A stretch of 45,290 nt of DNA from an uncultured Bacteroidota bacterium (GCA_937129385.1 CAKZNC010000044.1:1-45290), one strand, 5' to 3'. Numbered from the stretch's first letter, positions 9,937-18,741 are shown. Numbers and translations are program-made. Notes: generated by a model not told the origin, from the sequence alone.

Positions 9937-11397
9937 TTACGGCATCTCCGGAAGCTTCCAGGGCTCCCTGTAGGTATGGCTGATCATCTCCTGTGAAAAT
10001 GCTTTGGCGTTCACCGGATCGGTCCACTTCTTGTCGAATGTAGGATGCCCTTCATTTATATGGAAGCCGTCTTCAATGACAGAACGGACCGTCTCGGAAT
10101 CATTGATGTTTGTAAACTCCATCTTTTCTCCATCCCACTCCAGCTCCTTATGCAGGTTTTGCAGTCTGACTGCCAGTACCCCCATCACCACGATCTCGTT
10201 GAACGGACCGGTCTCTGCGAAATGTGACACAGCCTCTGTCCTGTTCTCCGGGCTCTCCTTACATGCACGCACCCAGTCCATTTCATGACTTGTCTTCACG
10301 CGTCTGCGAAGCTTAGGTGCATTCGGTTTCCGGCCAGACAACAGCATCGGGTTGCGTCCTGCTGAGTCACATACGAGTATATCCTTTGTACCGTGGAAAA
10401 TCAATCCGTTTGTCAGATTTTTACCTGCCGGCCATCCCTCCGGCATCATGGGTTTGAGTCCGCCGTCATACCAGTTCAATGTCATTTCCGGTAGGTTCAT
10501 CTTCATCCCCTTCGGCTTTTTCCGTTCCGGGAAGGTGAACTGTGCCATTTGCGCATTGGGTGCACATTCATTCAGAAGTAATGTTGAACTTCCCTGGGTC
10601 CGAATCGGATGCCCAAGCTTCAGTCCGAGAAATGCCGGATGAAGGATGTGGCAAGCCATATCACCCAGTGCACCTGTACCGTAATCCCACCATCCCCGCC
10701 AGTTCCATGGCGTATAAAGCTCATGGTAAGGACGCATCGGGGCCGGACCGACAAACAGATCCCAATTGAGGGTTTCAGGAACCCACATGCCGGGTTTTGG
10801 CCGACTGAGTCCCTGGGGCCAGATGGGCCGGTCGGACAATGAATCAACATGTGTGACATCACCGATCTCTCCATTGTACAACCACTCGATCACCAGGTTG
10901 GTATCATTCCCCGAGGCTCCCTCGTTCCCCATCTGTGTTGCTACACCATATTTTTTGGCCAGCTTCGTCATGAGGCGAGATTCATAGACCGTGTGGGTAA
11001 GTGGCTTTTGAAGGTATACGTGCTTGCCCATTGTCATTGCATGACCGGCAGTGATGGCGTGTGTATGATCTGCAGTGGCGATCACCACGGCATCGATCGA
11101 CTTGCCCATTTTGTCATACAATTCCCGCCAGTCCCAAAACCGTTTTGCATCCGGCCAGTAATCGAATACCTTTTTGCTGTATTTCCAGTCCACATCGCAT
11201 AACGCCACGATGTTTTCAGCCTCCATGTTCTTCAGGTTGGTAAATCCCTTGCCGCCCACTCCGATCCCGGCAATGTTCAGTTTATCACTTGGTGCTTTGT
11301 GGCCGAGTCCGGCAATCACATTGCTGGGAAGAATCGTAAAAGCAGCTGCTGCTGCACCTGTGCCGATAAATTTCCGGCGGGAGATCTCTTTGCTCAT
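9937..11397 (-). CDS. Tat-exported Gfo/Idh/MocA family oxidoreductase
   Basis: 486 residues from the ATG at 11397. This start puts a twin-arginine signal (SRRKFIGTGAAAAA) at the N-terminus; the longer frame from 11445 adds 16 residues of unlikely sequence before it. After the signal comes an NAD(P)-binding Rossmann fold (IAGIGVGGKG) and the family motif around Lys131 (LQKPLTHT, the EKP-like lysine). A C-terminal alpha/beta dimerisation domain follows. Family members oxidise or epimerise sugars or hydrolyse glycosides by a redox mechanism with bound cofactor; exported Bacteroidota forms usually act on sugar derivatives in the periplasm. The exact substrate is not predictable. The gene stands alone; the next minus-strand gene upstream starts beyond a 137-base gap with no clear promoter match. 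Confidence 0.88.
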   Translation of the reverse strand: MSKEISRRKFIGTGAAAAAFTILPSNVIAGLGHKAPSDKLNIAGIGVGGKGFTNLKNMEAENIVALCDVDWKYSKKVFDYWPDAKRFWDWRELYDKMGKSIDAVVIATADHTHAITAGHAMTMGKHVYLQKPLTHTVYESRLMTKLAKKYGVATQMGNEGASGNDTNLVIEWLYNGEIGDVTHVDSLSDRPIWPQGLSRPKPGMWVPETLNWDLFVGPAPMRPYHELYTPWNWRGWWDYGTGALGDMACHILHPAFLGLKLGHPIRTQGSSTLLLNECAPNAQMAQFTFPERKKPKGMKMNLPEMTLNWYDGGLKPMMPEGWPAGKNLTNGLIFHGTKDILVCDSAGRNPMLLSGRKPNAPKLRRRVKTSHEMDWVRACKESPENRTEAVSHFAETGPFNEIVVMGVLAVRLQNLHKELEWDGEKMEFTNINDSETVRSVIEDGFHINEGHPTFDKKWTDPVNAKAFSQEMISHTYREPWKLPEMP

Positions 11398-11534
11398 GGG
11401 TTTGATTTTTGGATTGTTTCTGATGTCACAAGTTAAAAAAAACAAACAAATCGCGGTCTATAATTCCATATGTTTAACCACCAGCCGCCCCAATCATCAT
11501 TTTTTATGCTGAACAGTAGCGCCAGTCTTCCTGA

Positions 11535-13004
11535 TTAGACAAGCCGACCCTGTTGTACCCAGGTGAAGAACAGGATGACCAGGATGGCAATGAGGTTCAG
11601 TACAAGGCCGGTCCTGACCATGGTTTTGATCTCGATCTTATGGGAGCCAAATACAATGGCATTGGGAGGAGTCGCAGTTGGCAACATGAAGGCCATGGAT
11701 GATGCCAGTGTGGCAGGGAACATCAGCAACACCGGGTTGGTACTGCTACTGATCGCCAGGGCTGCAAACACCGGCAGCAGCATCTGTATGGAGGCGACAT
11801 TGGATGTGAGCTCGGTGAGAAAGATCATCAGGGTCAGGATGGCCAGCAGCACAACATAGGTTCCCGCTTCCGCCGTCCAGCTGAGCTGCTCCCCCATCCA
11901 GATCGCAAGTCCGGATGACTGGAACCCGGAGGCAAGTGCAAATCCGCCACCGAATAGCAGCACGATATCCCATGGCAACCTGTGAGCAGTTTTCCAGTCC
12001 ATCAACCTCGACCCGTCCTTCCGTGCAGAAGGGATCACGAACAGGAGGATGGCAACAAAGATCGCTGCAGTTGCATCATTGATATAGGGCGCATGATCAA
12101 ATATTGCCCCCCAGCCGGGGATGGTAAAATTGTCGAATGTGATCCCCGACCTGAAGGTCCAGAGCATGGCAAGAAATACGAAAAGAACGAGTACTGCTTT
12201 CTCCTCGTAGGAAGCCCGGCCAAGCTTCTGATACTCCTTCCTGAAATAACCCTCCTCTATCCCTTCGAATTTTTTCCGGGGCACAAACCTGAGCCATATG
12301 ACCCCAAAAACGATCAGGAACATCGTAATGGAGATGGGTGCAGCAAAGCCCATCCACTGCGTAAAAGTGATCACAGGGGCTTCAGGGAATAGTGCCTGGA
12401 GCTGTTGGGGATAGACCAGGTTGGTTGGTGATCCCACCAATGTGGTGATCCCTCCTACCGATGCACTGTAAGCGATGGCGAGTAATACACCAGTGGCATA
12501 TCGTGCGGCTGTTTTCCCGGGGATGTTTTTTTCGAGCTGACTGATGATTGAAAGGATGATGGGCAACATCATCATGGTAGAGGCCGTGTTGGAGATCCAC
12601 ATGGACAGGAACGCTGTTGCGAACATGAACCCGAAGAGGATCCTGCCCGGACCCGGACCTACCCAGGTCATGATCTTCAGTGCGATCCGACGGTGAAGGT
12701 TCCACTTCTCCATGGCCAGTGCCACCATGAAACCACCCACATAGACAAAGATGATATGGTTCATATAGGAGGTGGCGATCACCTTGCTGGGGACGATTCC
12801 TAGCACAGGGAAAAGCACCAGGGGAACCAGGGCAGTAACAGATAATGGGATCGCTTCCGTGATCCACCAGCTGGCCATGAGCAGGGCCACAGCTAGCGTG
12901 GGTGTCACCAGTGGACGTTCAGGGTCAAGGTCTGTAAACAGGTAAGTAATGAGAAACAGGATGATCCCGGTAAAGAGTCCAATGGTTTTTCTGTTCAATC
13001 GCAT
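11535..13004 (-). CDS. SLC13/DASS-family anion:sodium symporter
   Basis: 489 residues, highly hydrophobic, with about 11 membrane spans. The two hallmark substrate/sodium-binding motifs of the divalent anion:Na+ symporter family are visible: SNTASTMMMLPI in the first half and TSNVASIQMLLP in the second. The N-terminal stretch WWITEAIPLSVTALVPL is typical of the family. It probably imports dicarboxylates such as succinate or fumarate, or possibly sulfate, with sodium across the inner membrane. The start ATG at 13004 lies about 30 bases downstream of a good promoter element (13036-13043). It appears monocistronic: the next minus-strand gene upstream ends 75 bases away, and the Gfo/Idh gene downstream begins 137 bases on. 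Confidence 0.9.
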   Translation of the reverse strand: MRLNRKTIGLFTGIILFLITYLFTDLDPERPLVTPTLAVALLMASWWITEAIPLSVTALVPLVLFPVLGIVPSKVIATSYMNHIIFVYVGGFMVALAMEKWNLHRRIALKIMTWVGPGPGRILFGFMFATAFLSMWISNTASTMMMLPIILSIISQLEKNIPGKTAARYATGVLLAIAYSASVGGITTLVGSPTNLVYPQQLQALFPEAPVITFTQWMGFAAPISITMFLIVFGVIWLRFVPRKKFEGIEEGYFRKEYQKLGRASYEEKAVLVLFVFLAMLWTFRSGITFDNFTIPGWGAIFDHAPYINDATAAIFVAILLFVIPSARKDGSRLMDWKTAHRLPWDIVLLFGGGFALASGFQSSGLAIWMGEQLSWTAEAGTYVVLLAILTLMIFLTELTSNVASIQMLLPVFAALAISSSTNPVLLMFPATLASSMAFMLPTATPPNAIVFGSHKIEIKTMVRTGLVLNLIAILVILFFTWVQQGRLV

Positions 13005-13035
13005 ACTATTTATTCAAATTCCTCCTGGTGAATCT

Positions 13036-13043
13036 CAAATATA
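13036..13043 (-). promoter_or_regulatory. Bacteroidota -7 promoter element for the SLC13 gene
   Basis: The minus strand reads TATATTTG, an exact match to TAnnTTTG, 31 bases upstream of the ATG at 13004. No convincing -33 TTG element is visible, which is common in this phylum. Confidence 0.5.
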
Positions 13044-13079
13044 CACTTTCCCGCGAATGATACAGTTTGGTTCATTTCG

Positions 13080-14105
13080 CTATCCCGGGTGAATGGCGTC
13101 CAGTAGTATTTTTGCATTTACCACTTCGTCAACTGTATCAGACGGGAGCACCCTGACCGATTCGGGGCTACGTCTTTCAAGTCCCTTTTTATAAAATTTG
13201 TCATAATAATCCAGGGTGATGATGGCAGTAGAGAAAAAATCATCGTTCCGCAATGCTTCCAGGGCCTCCTGGGTCCTTAAACCTCCCAGCCTCTTTGATA
13301 TTTTTGCTACCGCCAACTCAAGTTTATCGCTGTCAATGCCTGTATATTCCTCCACGAGCAGGGAGGCCCTTTTTTTCTTGGGAATATCAAGGAAATAAAC
13401 CTGGGCATTTCTCATGCGCTGGAAAAGCACCTCGGGAATGAAGACCCTCCCGATGTGGATACTTTCATCTTCAAGCCAGACATGACGCGTCAGGTTAAGC
13501 TTCTTCCACTCCCAGTATAACAAATTTGTAAAATGCTCATTTTTTGGCTGTTCAGACTGACCAATTGCACCAAATGCTGAACCTTTATGATGCGCAATAC
13601 CTTCCAGGTCAATGACCTGCTCTCCCATATCCTCAAGGGCTTTTAAAACACGTGTCTTTCCACTACCGGTGTACCCGCCAATGATCCGGATCCCCGGCTC
13701 CCTGAATGCATCCAGTGCATATTGCCTGAATGCTTTGTAGCCTCCTTCCACTACAAACACACTTTCAATACCTTCTGATTCGATATGTTCAGCGAAGGAC
13801 CTGCTTCGCATCCCACCTCGCCAGCAGTAAACAGCGACTTTATTGTCAACGGCCACCTTTTTCGACTCAGCTGTAAAGTGTGAAAGTTTTGGTCTGACAA
13901 ATTCATATCCCAGTTCGTAAGCCTTTTCTGCTGATACACGTGTATAGACAGTTCCAACTTCGGCCCGCTCGCCGTCAGTAAAAAGTGGGATGTTCACCGC
14001 TCCGGGAATATGGCCGGCAGCAAATTCGGATGGTGTCCTGACATCGATAAGTGGCAGCAATGGCTTCCCTTCAAGGTACTCCTCTATTTGAATTCTCCTG
14101 ATCAT
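13080..14105 (-). CDS. mnmH: tRNA 2-selenouridine synthase MnmH
   Basis: 341 residues, close to the usual length. The N-terminal half is a rhodanese domain with the catalytic Cys94 in the family motif CWRGGMRS. The C-terminal half is a P-loop domain with GGYTGSGKT (143-151). Together these identify MnmH/SelU, which converts 2-thiouridine at the wobble position of tRNA-Lys, -Glu and -Gln to 2-selenouridine through a geranylated intermediate, using selenophosphate. It acts in the cytoplasm. It is the last gene of a minus-strand run that starts at 16874 and begins 12 bases after the preceding stop, so it is probably co-transcribed. No selD, the source of selenophosphate, is in the window. Confidence 0.93.
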   Translation of the reverse strand: MIRRIQIEEYLEGKPLLPLIDVRTPSEFAAGHIPGAVNIPLFTDGERAEVGTVYTRVSAEKAYELGYEFVRPKLSHFTAESKKVAVDNKVAVYCWRGGMRSRSFAEHIESEGIESVFVVEGGYKAFRQYALDAFREPGIRIIGGYTGSGKTRVLKALEDMGEQVIDLEGIAHHKGSAFGAIGQSEQPKNEHFTNLLYWEWKKLNLTRHVWLEDESIHIGRVFIPEVLFQRMRNAQVYFLDIPKKKRASLLVEEYTGIDSDKLELAVAKISKRLGGLRTQEALEALRNDDFFSTAIITLDYYDKFYKKGLERRSPESVRVLPSDTVDEVVNAKILLDAIHPG

Positions 14106-14117
14106 CTTCCTGGCTTC

Positions 14118-15251
14118 TCAAAGTTCCCTGCTCCGGTAATTCACACCACGGTCACCCAGGTATTTCAATAGAAAATCAAACCGCGTCTTATCTCCCCCGA
14201 CCCTCTCCGGAGCCAGAACTCCCTTTTCTTTCACGATCCCATTCAGGATCAATGTAGCTGCGGCACTGCAGGTATAACCTGTGGTCCGCGCCATGGAAAG
14301 GGTATCAGTATCTTTGTCATACCGGTCAACCAGATCATACTGGAATGCACGCCTACGGTCCTGATCATTCCCTTCAATATTGATCCGCATTATGGTAAAT
14401 TCTCCCTCTCCCTCATCCAGCTTCCAGGCTGGAAATAACAATTTTGCTGTTAAGTCGATAGGCTTTATCATCTTACCGTTCACTTCAACCTCTTTTCCGG
14501 AAAAGAACCCCAATTCACGAAGTGCTTTTACATAATTGATCGTACCCGGGTAACGAAGAGTCTTCTCTACCATATCAGGAACGTGCGACATTGTAGTGAG
14601 CAATGATCGAAGTCCGTCCGAGTTCCACTCCTCGAGGGTGCCCACCTCTTCAAATTCCACGAGTTCAGCGTCGGAAAGTGCTGGTCTTGTTACGATCCTG
14701 CCCTGCTGCATCAAACGGGCGGGTCGCGTGTATTCCTCAATACAATCAATAGGTGACCAGGAAGCTTTGTATTCCAGTGGCCAAGTTCTCTTCTCCGGCA
14801 AACCCCCTACGATGCACTTGTAAGATTCAACCTTCATCAGATTGTCATGGTACCCAAGGATGGCATTACACATTCCGGGAGCCACCCCCATATCGGCGAT
14901 AACGGTCACACCTTTTTCCCTGGCAAGTGGATCGAGTTCAAGAAAATCTTCCGGACAGAAGGAGATATCGACCATATCTATCCCGTTACGGATGACTGAT
15001 TCCATCAACCGGTAGCCCAGGGATCCTGGAGCAGCGCCCACTGCGAGATCCTGTCCCTGCAGCAATGATTGCAGTTTACCGGCTTCCATAAAATCAGCCT
15101 TCTCCACCACAATGCCATGCTTTCCCTCAAGAGGCAGAAGTGCAGTTTCATCTATATCCACCGTGGTCACCCTGTTCCCGTTCCTGGCCAGATCCAGTGC
15201 AATTGCACTTCCCACAAGTCCCGCTCCGAAAACAATGATTTTTTTTGACAT
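14118..15251 (-). CDS. Saccharopine dehydrogenase-like NAD(P)-dependent oxidoreductase
   Basis: 377 residues from the ATG at 15251, chosen because the Rossmann motif GAGLVGSAIA follows at once; the longer frame to 15557 runs antisense-like through the neighbouring gene and adds Cys/Arg-rich nonsense. The layout (N-terminal NAD(P)-binding domain, then a saccharopine-dehydrogenase C-terminal domain) fits the saccharopine dehydrogenase/lysine 6-dehydrogenase superfamily, whose members oxidise or form secondary amines of lysine. ADMGVAPGMCN is a typical family segment. Whether the substrate is lysine, saccharopine or a polyamine precursor cannot be told. It sits 44 bases after the homocysteine methyltransferase and 12 bases before mnmH, in the same operon. 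Confidence 0.82.
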   Translation of the reverse strand: MSKKIIVFGAGLVGSAIALDLARNGNRVTTVDIDETALLPLEGKHGIVVEKADFMEAGKLQSLLQGQDLAVGAAPGSLGYRLMESVIRNGIDMVDISFCPEDFLELDPLAREKGVTVIADMGVAPGMCNAILGYHDNLMKVESYKCIVGGLPEKRTWPLEYKASWSPIDCIEEYTRPARLMQQGRIVTRPALSDAELVEFEEVGTLEEWNSDGLRSLLTTMSHVPDMVEKTLRYPGTINYVKALRELGFFSGKEVEVNGKMIKPIDLTAKLLFPAWKLDEGEGEFTIMRINIEGNDQDRRRAFQYDLVDRYDKDTDTLSMARTTGYTCSAAATLILNGIVKEKGVLAPERVGGDKTRFDFLLKYLGDRGVNYRSREL

Positions 15252-15295
15252 GTGATTTCGTATTAAAATGATACACGAGCGCTCAGCAGATGCAA

Positions 15296-16189
15296 CTATT
15301 TTTTTGCCCTTACCGCTGATGCGATTTGCCGAATATGTTCGGGGGTGGTTCCGCAGCATCCTCCAACCATGTTGGTACCAGCAGCAATCAATTGCCCGAC
15401 CTGGGAGGACATCTCCCCGGGGGTTTCCGGAAAGACCGATTTTCCATCCACCAGTTCCGGCATACCGGCATTCGCATGAACGAGCACAGGGATATCGCTG
15501 TTGATCTTCCTGATTTCGCTGACAATTTCGATCATTCCGGCTGCGCCATTGCCACAATTTGCACCAATGGCGTCCGCTCCTTCCGAAATCAGCATCTCCA
15601 CTGTCTCAGCTGGTGAGGTTCCCATCATGGTGCGATATTCACCTGCCGGAGTGAGGTTAAATGTAAAGGTGCAGATCACCTCTTTATCTGTGACCGACTT
15701 TGCTGCCCTGATGGCCGTGGTTGCCTCCTGGGGATCTGACATGGTCTCGATAAGAATCGCATCGGCTCCACCATCTGCCAGCCCCCTGATCTGCTCACTG
15801 AACCCATTGAAGAGTTCCTCCTCAGTTACCTCTCCCATCATAAGTATCTTTCCCGTAGGTCCCACACTGCCAAGAACTATCACCTTGTCAGCTGCAGCTT
15901 TTCTTGAAATTTCTGCAGCTGCCTTATTGATCAGATAAGTTTTGTCCTCCAATCCGTACGGTTTAAGTTTGAACGGACTGCCCCCGAAGCTGTTGGTAAG
16001 GATCATGTCGGCTCCTGCATTCACATAGCTCAAAGCCACTTCGTATATATCATCAGGCCTTTCCAGGTTCCAGGATTCGGGACATTCATCAGATCGAAGT
16101 CCTTTTTCGTGGATAAACGTTCCCCAGGCGCCGTCTGAAACAAGTACGCCTTTCTCCTTCAACAGACCTTTAATTCTTCGTTCACTCAT
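15296..16189 (-). CDS. Homocysteine S-methyltransferase domain protein (MetH N-terminal module)
   Basis: 297 residues forming a single homocysteine-binding barrel like the first domain of cobalamin-dependent methionine synthase. The zinc ligands are visible as Cys212 (GANCGNG) and Cys278-Cys279 (GGCCGTTP), and the N-terminal DGAWGT motif is present. Such a domain takes the methyl group from a methyl-corrinoid or other donor and passes it to homocysteine, giving methionine. The folate-binding, cobalamin-binding and AdoMet reactivation modules of full MetH are absent. The gene directly upstream, ten bases away, encodes a separate corrinoid protein that can supply the cobalamin part. The two probably work as a pair in the cytoplasm; the original methyl donor is unknown. 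Confidence 0.88.
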   Translation of the reverse strand: MSERRIKGLLKEKGVLVSDGAWGTFIHEKGLRSDECPESWNLERPDDIYEVALSYVNAGADMILTNSFGGSPFKLKPYGLEDKTYLINKAAAEISRKAAADKVIVLGSVGPTGKILMMGEVTEEELFNGFSEQIRGLADGGADAILIETMSDPQEATTAIRAAKSVTDKEVICTFTFNLTPAGEYRTMMGTSPAETVEMLISEGADAIGANCGNGAAGMIEIVSEIRKINSDIPVLVHANAGMPELVDGKSVFPETPGEMSSQVGQLIAAGTNMVGGCCGTTPEHIRQIASAVRAKK

Positions 16190-16199
16190 CTTTCTACTT

Positions 16200-16874
16200 T
16201 CAGGATTTCAGCGAATTCAGGTATTCTGCAGCTTCCTGCGGATAGAGGGAGAAGAAATCTGCACCGATCTTGTCACAGTATTCCTGTGTTACGGGTGCTC
16301 CGCCGATCAATATCTTTTTGTCGGGATATTTCTCCCTGATGCTGCTTACGATCTTTTCCATATTCACCATGGTAGTGGTGATCAGTGCAGAGAGTCCAAT
16401 AGCTGCATCGGGATGTTCACCGATCGCGTTGATAAATCCATCTGCAGTGACATCAGTACCAAGATCGATCACCTCCCAGCCGGATCCTTCAACGATTGCC
16501 TTCACCAGGTTCTTCCCGATGTCGTGCAGATCGCCCTGGACTGTCCCAATGATAAATGTCCCTTTTCTTTCAACAGCCCCTGATTCAAAATAGGGCTTCA
16601 ACAGTGTCACCGATTCATTCATCGCCCTGGCGGCAAGCAATAGGTGCGGCACAAATGCCTTTCCCTGTCCGTACAGGTCACCGATCCGCTTCATACCGGG
16701 AATCAATGCGTCGTTCAAGATCTTATCAGGAGCAACATCCATCCCGATCAATTGCCCGGTGATCTCTTTCGCTCCATCCTGGTCTTTCAGCTCGGGGGGT
16801 GTTGGCGTGGCCCGGTCGGCCTTTCCCTTTTCAACGCAAACGGACAAATGCTGTAGTAATTCTTCTTCTGACAT
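16200..16874 (-). CDS. Methyltransferase cognate corrinoid protein
   Basis: 224 residues from the ATG at 16874. The longer frame to 17051 is rejected because its extra 59 residues are a Pro/Leu-rich translation of a heptanucleotide repeat. Residues ~1-95 form the helical cap domain. Residues ~103-224 form the B12-binding Rossmann fold with DLHDIG (115-120), where His117 is the lower axial ligand of cobalt, followed by GLSALITTT and GGAPVT, which hold the nucleotide tail. It resembles the MtaC/MtbC/MttC group that carries methyl groups between two methyltransferases. It opens an operon with the homocysteine methyltransferase ten bases downstream. No dedicated donor-specific methyltransferase or reactivase is nearby. 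Confidence 0.9.
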   Translation of the reverse strand: MSEEELLQHLSVCVEKGKADRATPTPPELKDQDGAKEITGQLIGMDVAPDKILNDALIPGMKRIGDLYGQGKAFVPHLLLAARAMNESVTLLKPYFESGAVERKGTFIIGTVQGDLHDIGKNLVKAIVEGSGWEVIDLGTDVTADGFINAIGEHPDAAIGLSALITTTMVNMEKIVSSIREKYPDKKILIGGAPVTQEYCDKIGADFFSLYPQEAAEYLNSLKS

Positions 16875-16920
16875 TTTTGACTGGATTTTAACAAGAGTAA
16901 AAATAGGGATTTTAATGGAA

Positions 16921-17003
16921 GGGGCAAGGGTTGTTGGCAGTTCGCAGTCGGCAGTCGGTAAGGGGCAAGGGGTAAGGGGCAAGGGGCAAGGGGCAAGGGG
17001 CAA
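16921..17003. repeat. Heptanucleotide repeat array, two unit types
   Basis: Bases 16937-16957 hold three units of GCAGT(T/C)(C/G), and 16959-17000 hold six units of YAAGGGG in perfect 7-base register; another partial unit lies at 16921-16930. The array fills the 197-base gap between the corrinoid operon and the phenol-lyase-like gene. On the minus strand the first type reads CGACTGC, close to the CGACTGA unit at 41581-41654. It resembles the short tandem heptamer repeats known from cyanobacteria and seen between genes in other phyla. Confidence 0.85.
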
Positions 17004-17071
17004 AGAAAAAAGGCAGAGAAGAGATCTAAAATGATCATCCCTCCCTGCCAAGATTATTTTAGTCTGCAGGA

Positions 17072-18535
17072 TCAGAGGCTGTCGCCGAAATCCTCCCTGA
17101 ATTTTGCCATCAGTTTCTCGGGCCAGTCAGACACAGCATCAAGCTTGCCCATGAAGAAACGAAGCACCGCGGGCTCATCAACAAACTTGAGTCCGCCCAC
17201 CAGTTCCCTGTTTGCAAAGAGCCATTTGAGGCGGTCGATCACGAACATGGTTTGCGACAATGTAAATACCCTCCTTGGGAAGGCCAGCCTGAGCAATTCA
17301 ACGTCTGCAAGAATGTCGTTCCCGTCGTCATCACGTACACTGGAGATGGTTCCCCTTTCCATGCCGCGACAGCCGGATATAATGAAAAGTGCAGCGGCCA
17401 GGGCGCCGGCAGGATACTCCTCCTGCTTCACATGGGGCAGGAAACCCATGGCATCGATATGACATCCCAGCGCTCCAGCGGGTGTAACCACCGGAATCCC
17501 CGCTTTGTCAAGTTCATTCACAGCATATTCAATGAAAGAAGGTGACTGTCCGATCACTGTCTCGTCCAGCGTCTCGATCATCCCTACAGCCATTGCTTCA
17601 ATTTCACGGACTGACATGCCCCCATAAGTTGTAAAACCTTCATATAGAGGCACCAGGTCACGCATCTTCAGGAACAACTCCTCGCTGTCGGTGCATATGC
17701 CACCGCCCCTGGTTGAACTCACTTTCCGGCTTGAGAAATAGACAATATCTGAGATACCGCACATTTCATGGAGAATATCCTTGATGGAGGCATCTTTGTA
17801 AGCTTTTTCACGTTGCTTGATGAAATAGGCATTTTCACCGATCAGGCTTGCGTCCAGAACGATCATGATTCCGTGCTTGTCGGCGATCTCTTTCACCTCC
17901 TTCATGTTCGCAAGTGAAAAGGGTTGTCCGCCGATAAGGTTCGTGGAAGCCTCAAACCGAATGAATGGAATATGATCGTCACCATACCTGTCGATCACCT
18001 CTTCGAGCTGCTTTACATCAATATTCCCCTTGAAAGGATGATCGCTTTTTATCTTCAAACCTTCCTCGGTATAAATCTCCAGGATCTTCCCACCGTTGAT
18101 CTCCATGTGCGCCTTGGTGGTGGTGAAATGGTAATTCATCGGGATCACATCCCCCTGGTTGATAAAGGTCATGGAAATCACATTTTCAGCTGCACGCCCC
18201 TGGTGAACCGGCAGCACGTAATGCTTTCCGAAAACCTCCCGCAATGCACTCTCCATCCGGTAAAAACTCTGGGATCCGGCATATGCATCGTCGGCCTGCA
18301 ACATGGAAGAGACCTGGTTATCACTCATGGCATTGGTGCCACTATCGGTCAGCATATCAAGGAAAATATCCTTGGTATTCAACAGGAAGGTGTTAAATCC
18401 CCCCTCCCTGATCGCCTTAAGTCGATCCTCCACAGGCTTCAGATGTAATTTCTGAACAATCCTTACTTTATGCAATTCAATTGGGATCTGTTCACCACTC
18501 ATGAACTTGATCCTGGAAGCAGTTTTGGTACTCAT
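17072..18535 (-). CDS. Tyrosine phenol-lyase/tryptophanase family PLP enzyme (phenol-lyase-like)
   Basis: 487 residues from the ATG at 18535; the frame to 18775 adds 80 non-conserved residues upstream and crosses the promoter. This is a beta-eliminating lyase that uses pyridoxal phosphate to split aromatic amino acids into phenol or indole, pyruvate and ammonia. Landmarks: Tyr85 (AYAGS), Arg114 (HQGR), Asp228 (pyridine nitrogen), Lys271 (Schiff base), Arg416 (substrate carboxylate). Residues that separate phenol-lyase from tryptophanase favour the former: Thr138 (FTTT), Arg394 (MERG) and Phe460-Phe461 (LRFF). Two positions differ from both families: the Arg that touches the cofactor hydroxyl is Leu231 (DASL for DATR), and the lysine loop reads SSRKV rather than SGKKD. 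The substrate is therefore uncertain. Confidence 0.85.
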   Translation of the reverse strand: MSTKTASRIKFMSGEQIPIELHKVRIVQKLHLKPVEDRLKAIREGGFNTFLLNTKDIFLDMLTDSGTNAMSDNQVSSMLQADDAYAGSQSFYRMESALREVFGKHYVLPVHQGRAAENVISMTFINQGDVIPMNYHFTTTKAHMEINGGKILEIYTEEGLKIKSDHPFKGNIDVKQLEEVIDRYGDDHIPFIRFEASTNLIGGQPFSLANMKEVKEIADKHGIMIVLDASLIGENAYFIKQREKAYKDASIKDILHEMCGISDIVYFSSRKVSSTRGGGICTDSEELFLKMRDLVPLYEGFTTYGGMSVREIEAMAVGMIETLDETVIGQSPSFIEYAVNELDKAGIPVVTPAGALGCHIDAMGFLPHVKQEEYPAGALAAALFIISGCRGMERGTISSVRDDDGNDILADVELLRLAFPRRVFTLSQTMFVIDRLKWLFANRELVGGLKFVDEPAVLRFFMGKLDAVSDWPEKLMAKFREDFGDSL

Positions 18536-18588
18536 GGTTTTAATTTGAATGAAACATTCACCTAAAAAACACATTTGCTTACAATTTG

Positions 18589-18596
18589 CAAAAATA
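18589..18596 (-). promoter_or_regulatory. -7 promoter element for the phenol-lyase-like gene
   Basis: The minus strand reads TATTTTTG, an exact TAnnTTTG match, 53 bases upstream of the ATG at 18535. The same octamer precedes rpsT and the tRNA in this window. It sits in a 238-base divergent intergenic region together with the element at 18742. Confidence 0.55.
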
Positions 18597-18741
18597 TGAT
18601 GCTTATATATACTGATTCTATATTTATCGGGGGCAGACAAGAAAAAATTGTTATTTCCAGGTTGTCGTTGAAAATTGTGGTGAAGAGCCGGCGGTCCAAA
18701 CCATTTTATTGGGGAGCGCTTACGGTTTCCCTGAAAAGGTC

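Noticed and set aside
12097-12867. Long open frames overlapping the SLC13 gene
   Set aside because: They are in other frames of a clear membrane carrier and have unlikely composition rich in His, Arg and Cys.
16921-17003. Possible CRISPR array
   Set aside because: The units are 7 bases with no spacers, so this is a tandem repeat.
16787-17051. Pro/Leu-rich open frames across 16875-17051
   Set aside because: They are translations of the heptanucleotide array; the corrinoid protein has a good ATG at 16874.
16875-17071. Cobalamin or SAM riboswitch upstream of the corrinoid operon
   Set aside because: No B12-box or SAM-box-like sequence is visible; the region is mostly heptamer repeat.
17072-18535. 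Plain tryptophanase assignment
   Set aside because: The diagnostic residues (Thr138, Arg394, Phe460) match phenol-lyase rather than tryptophanase, and other active-site positions match neither.
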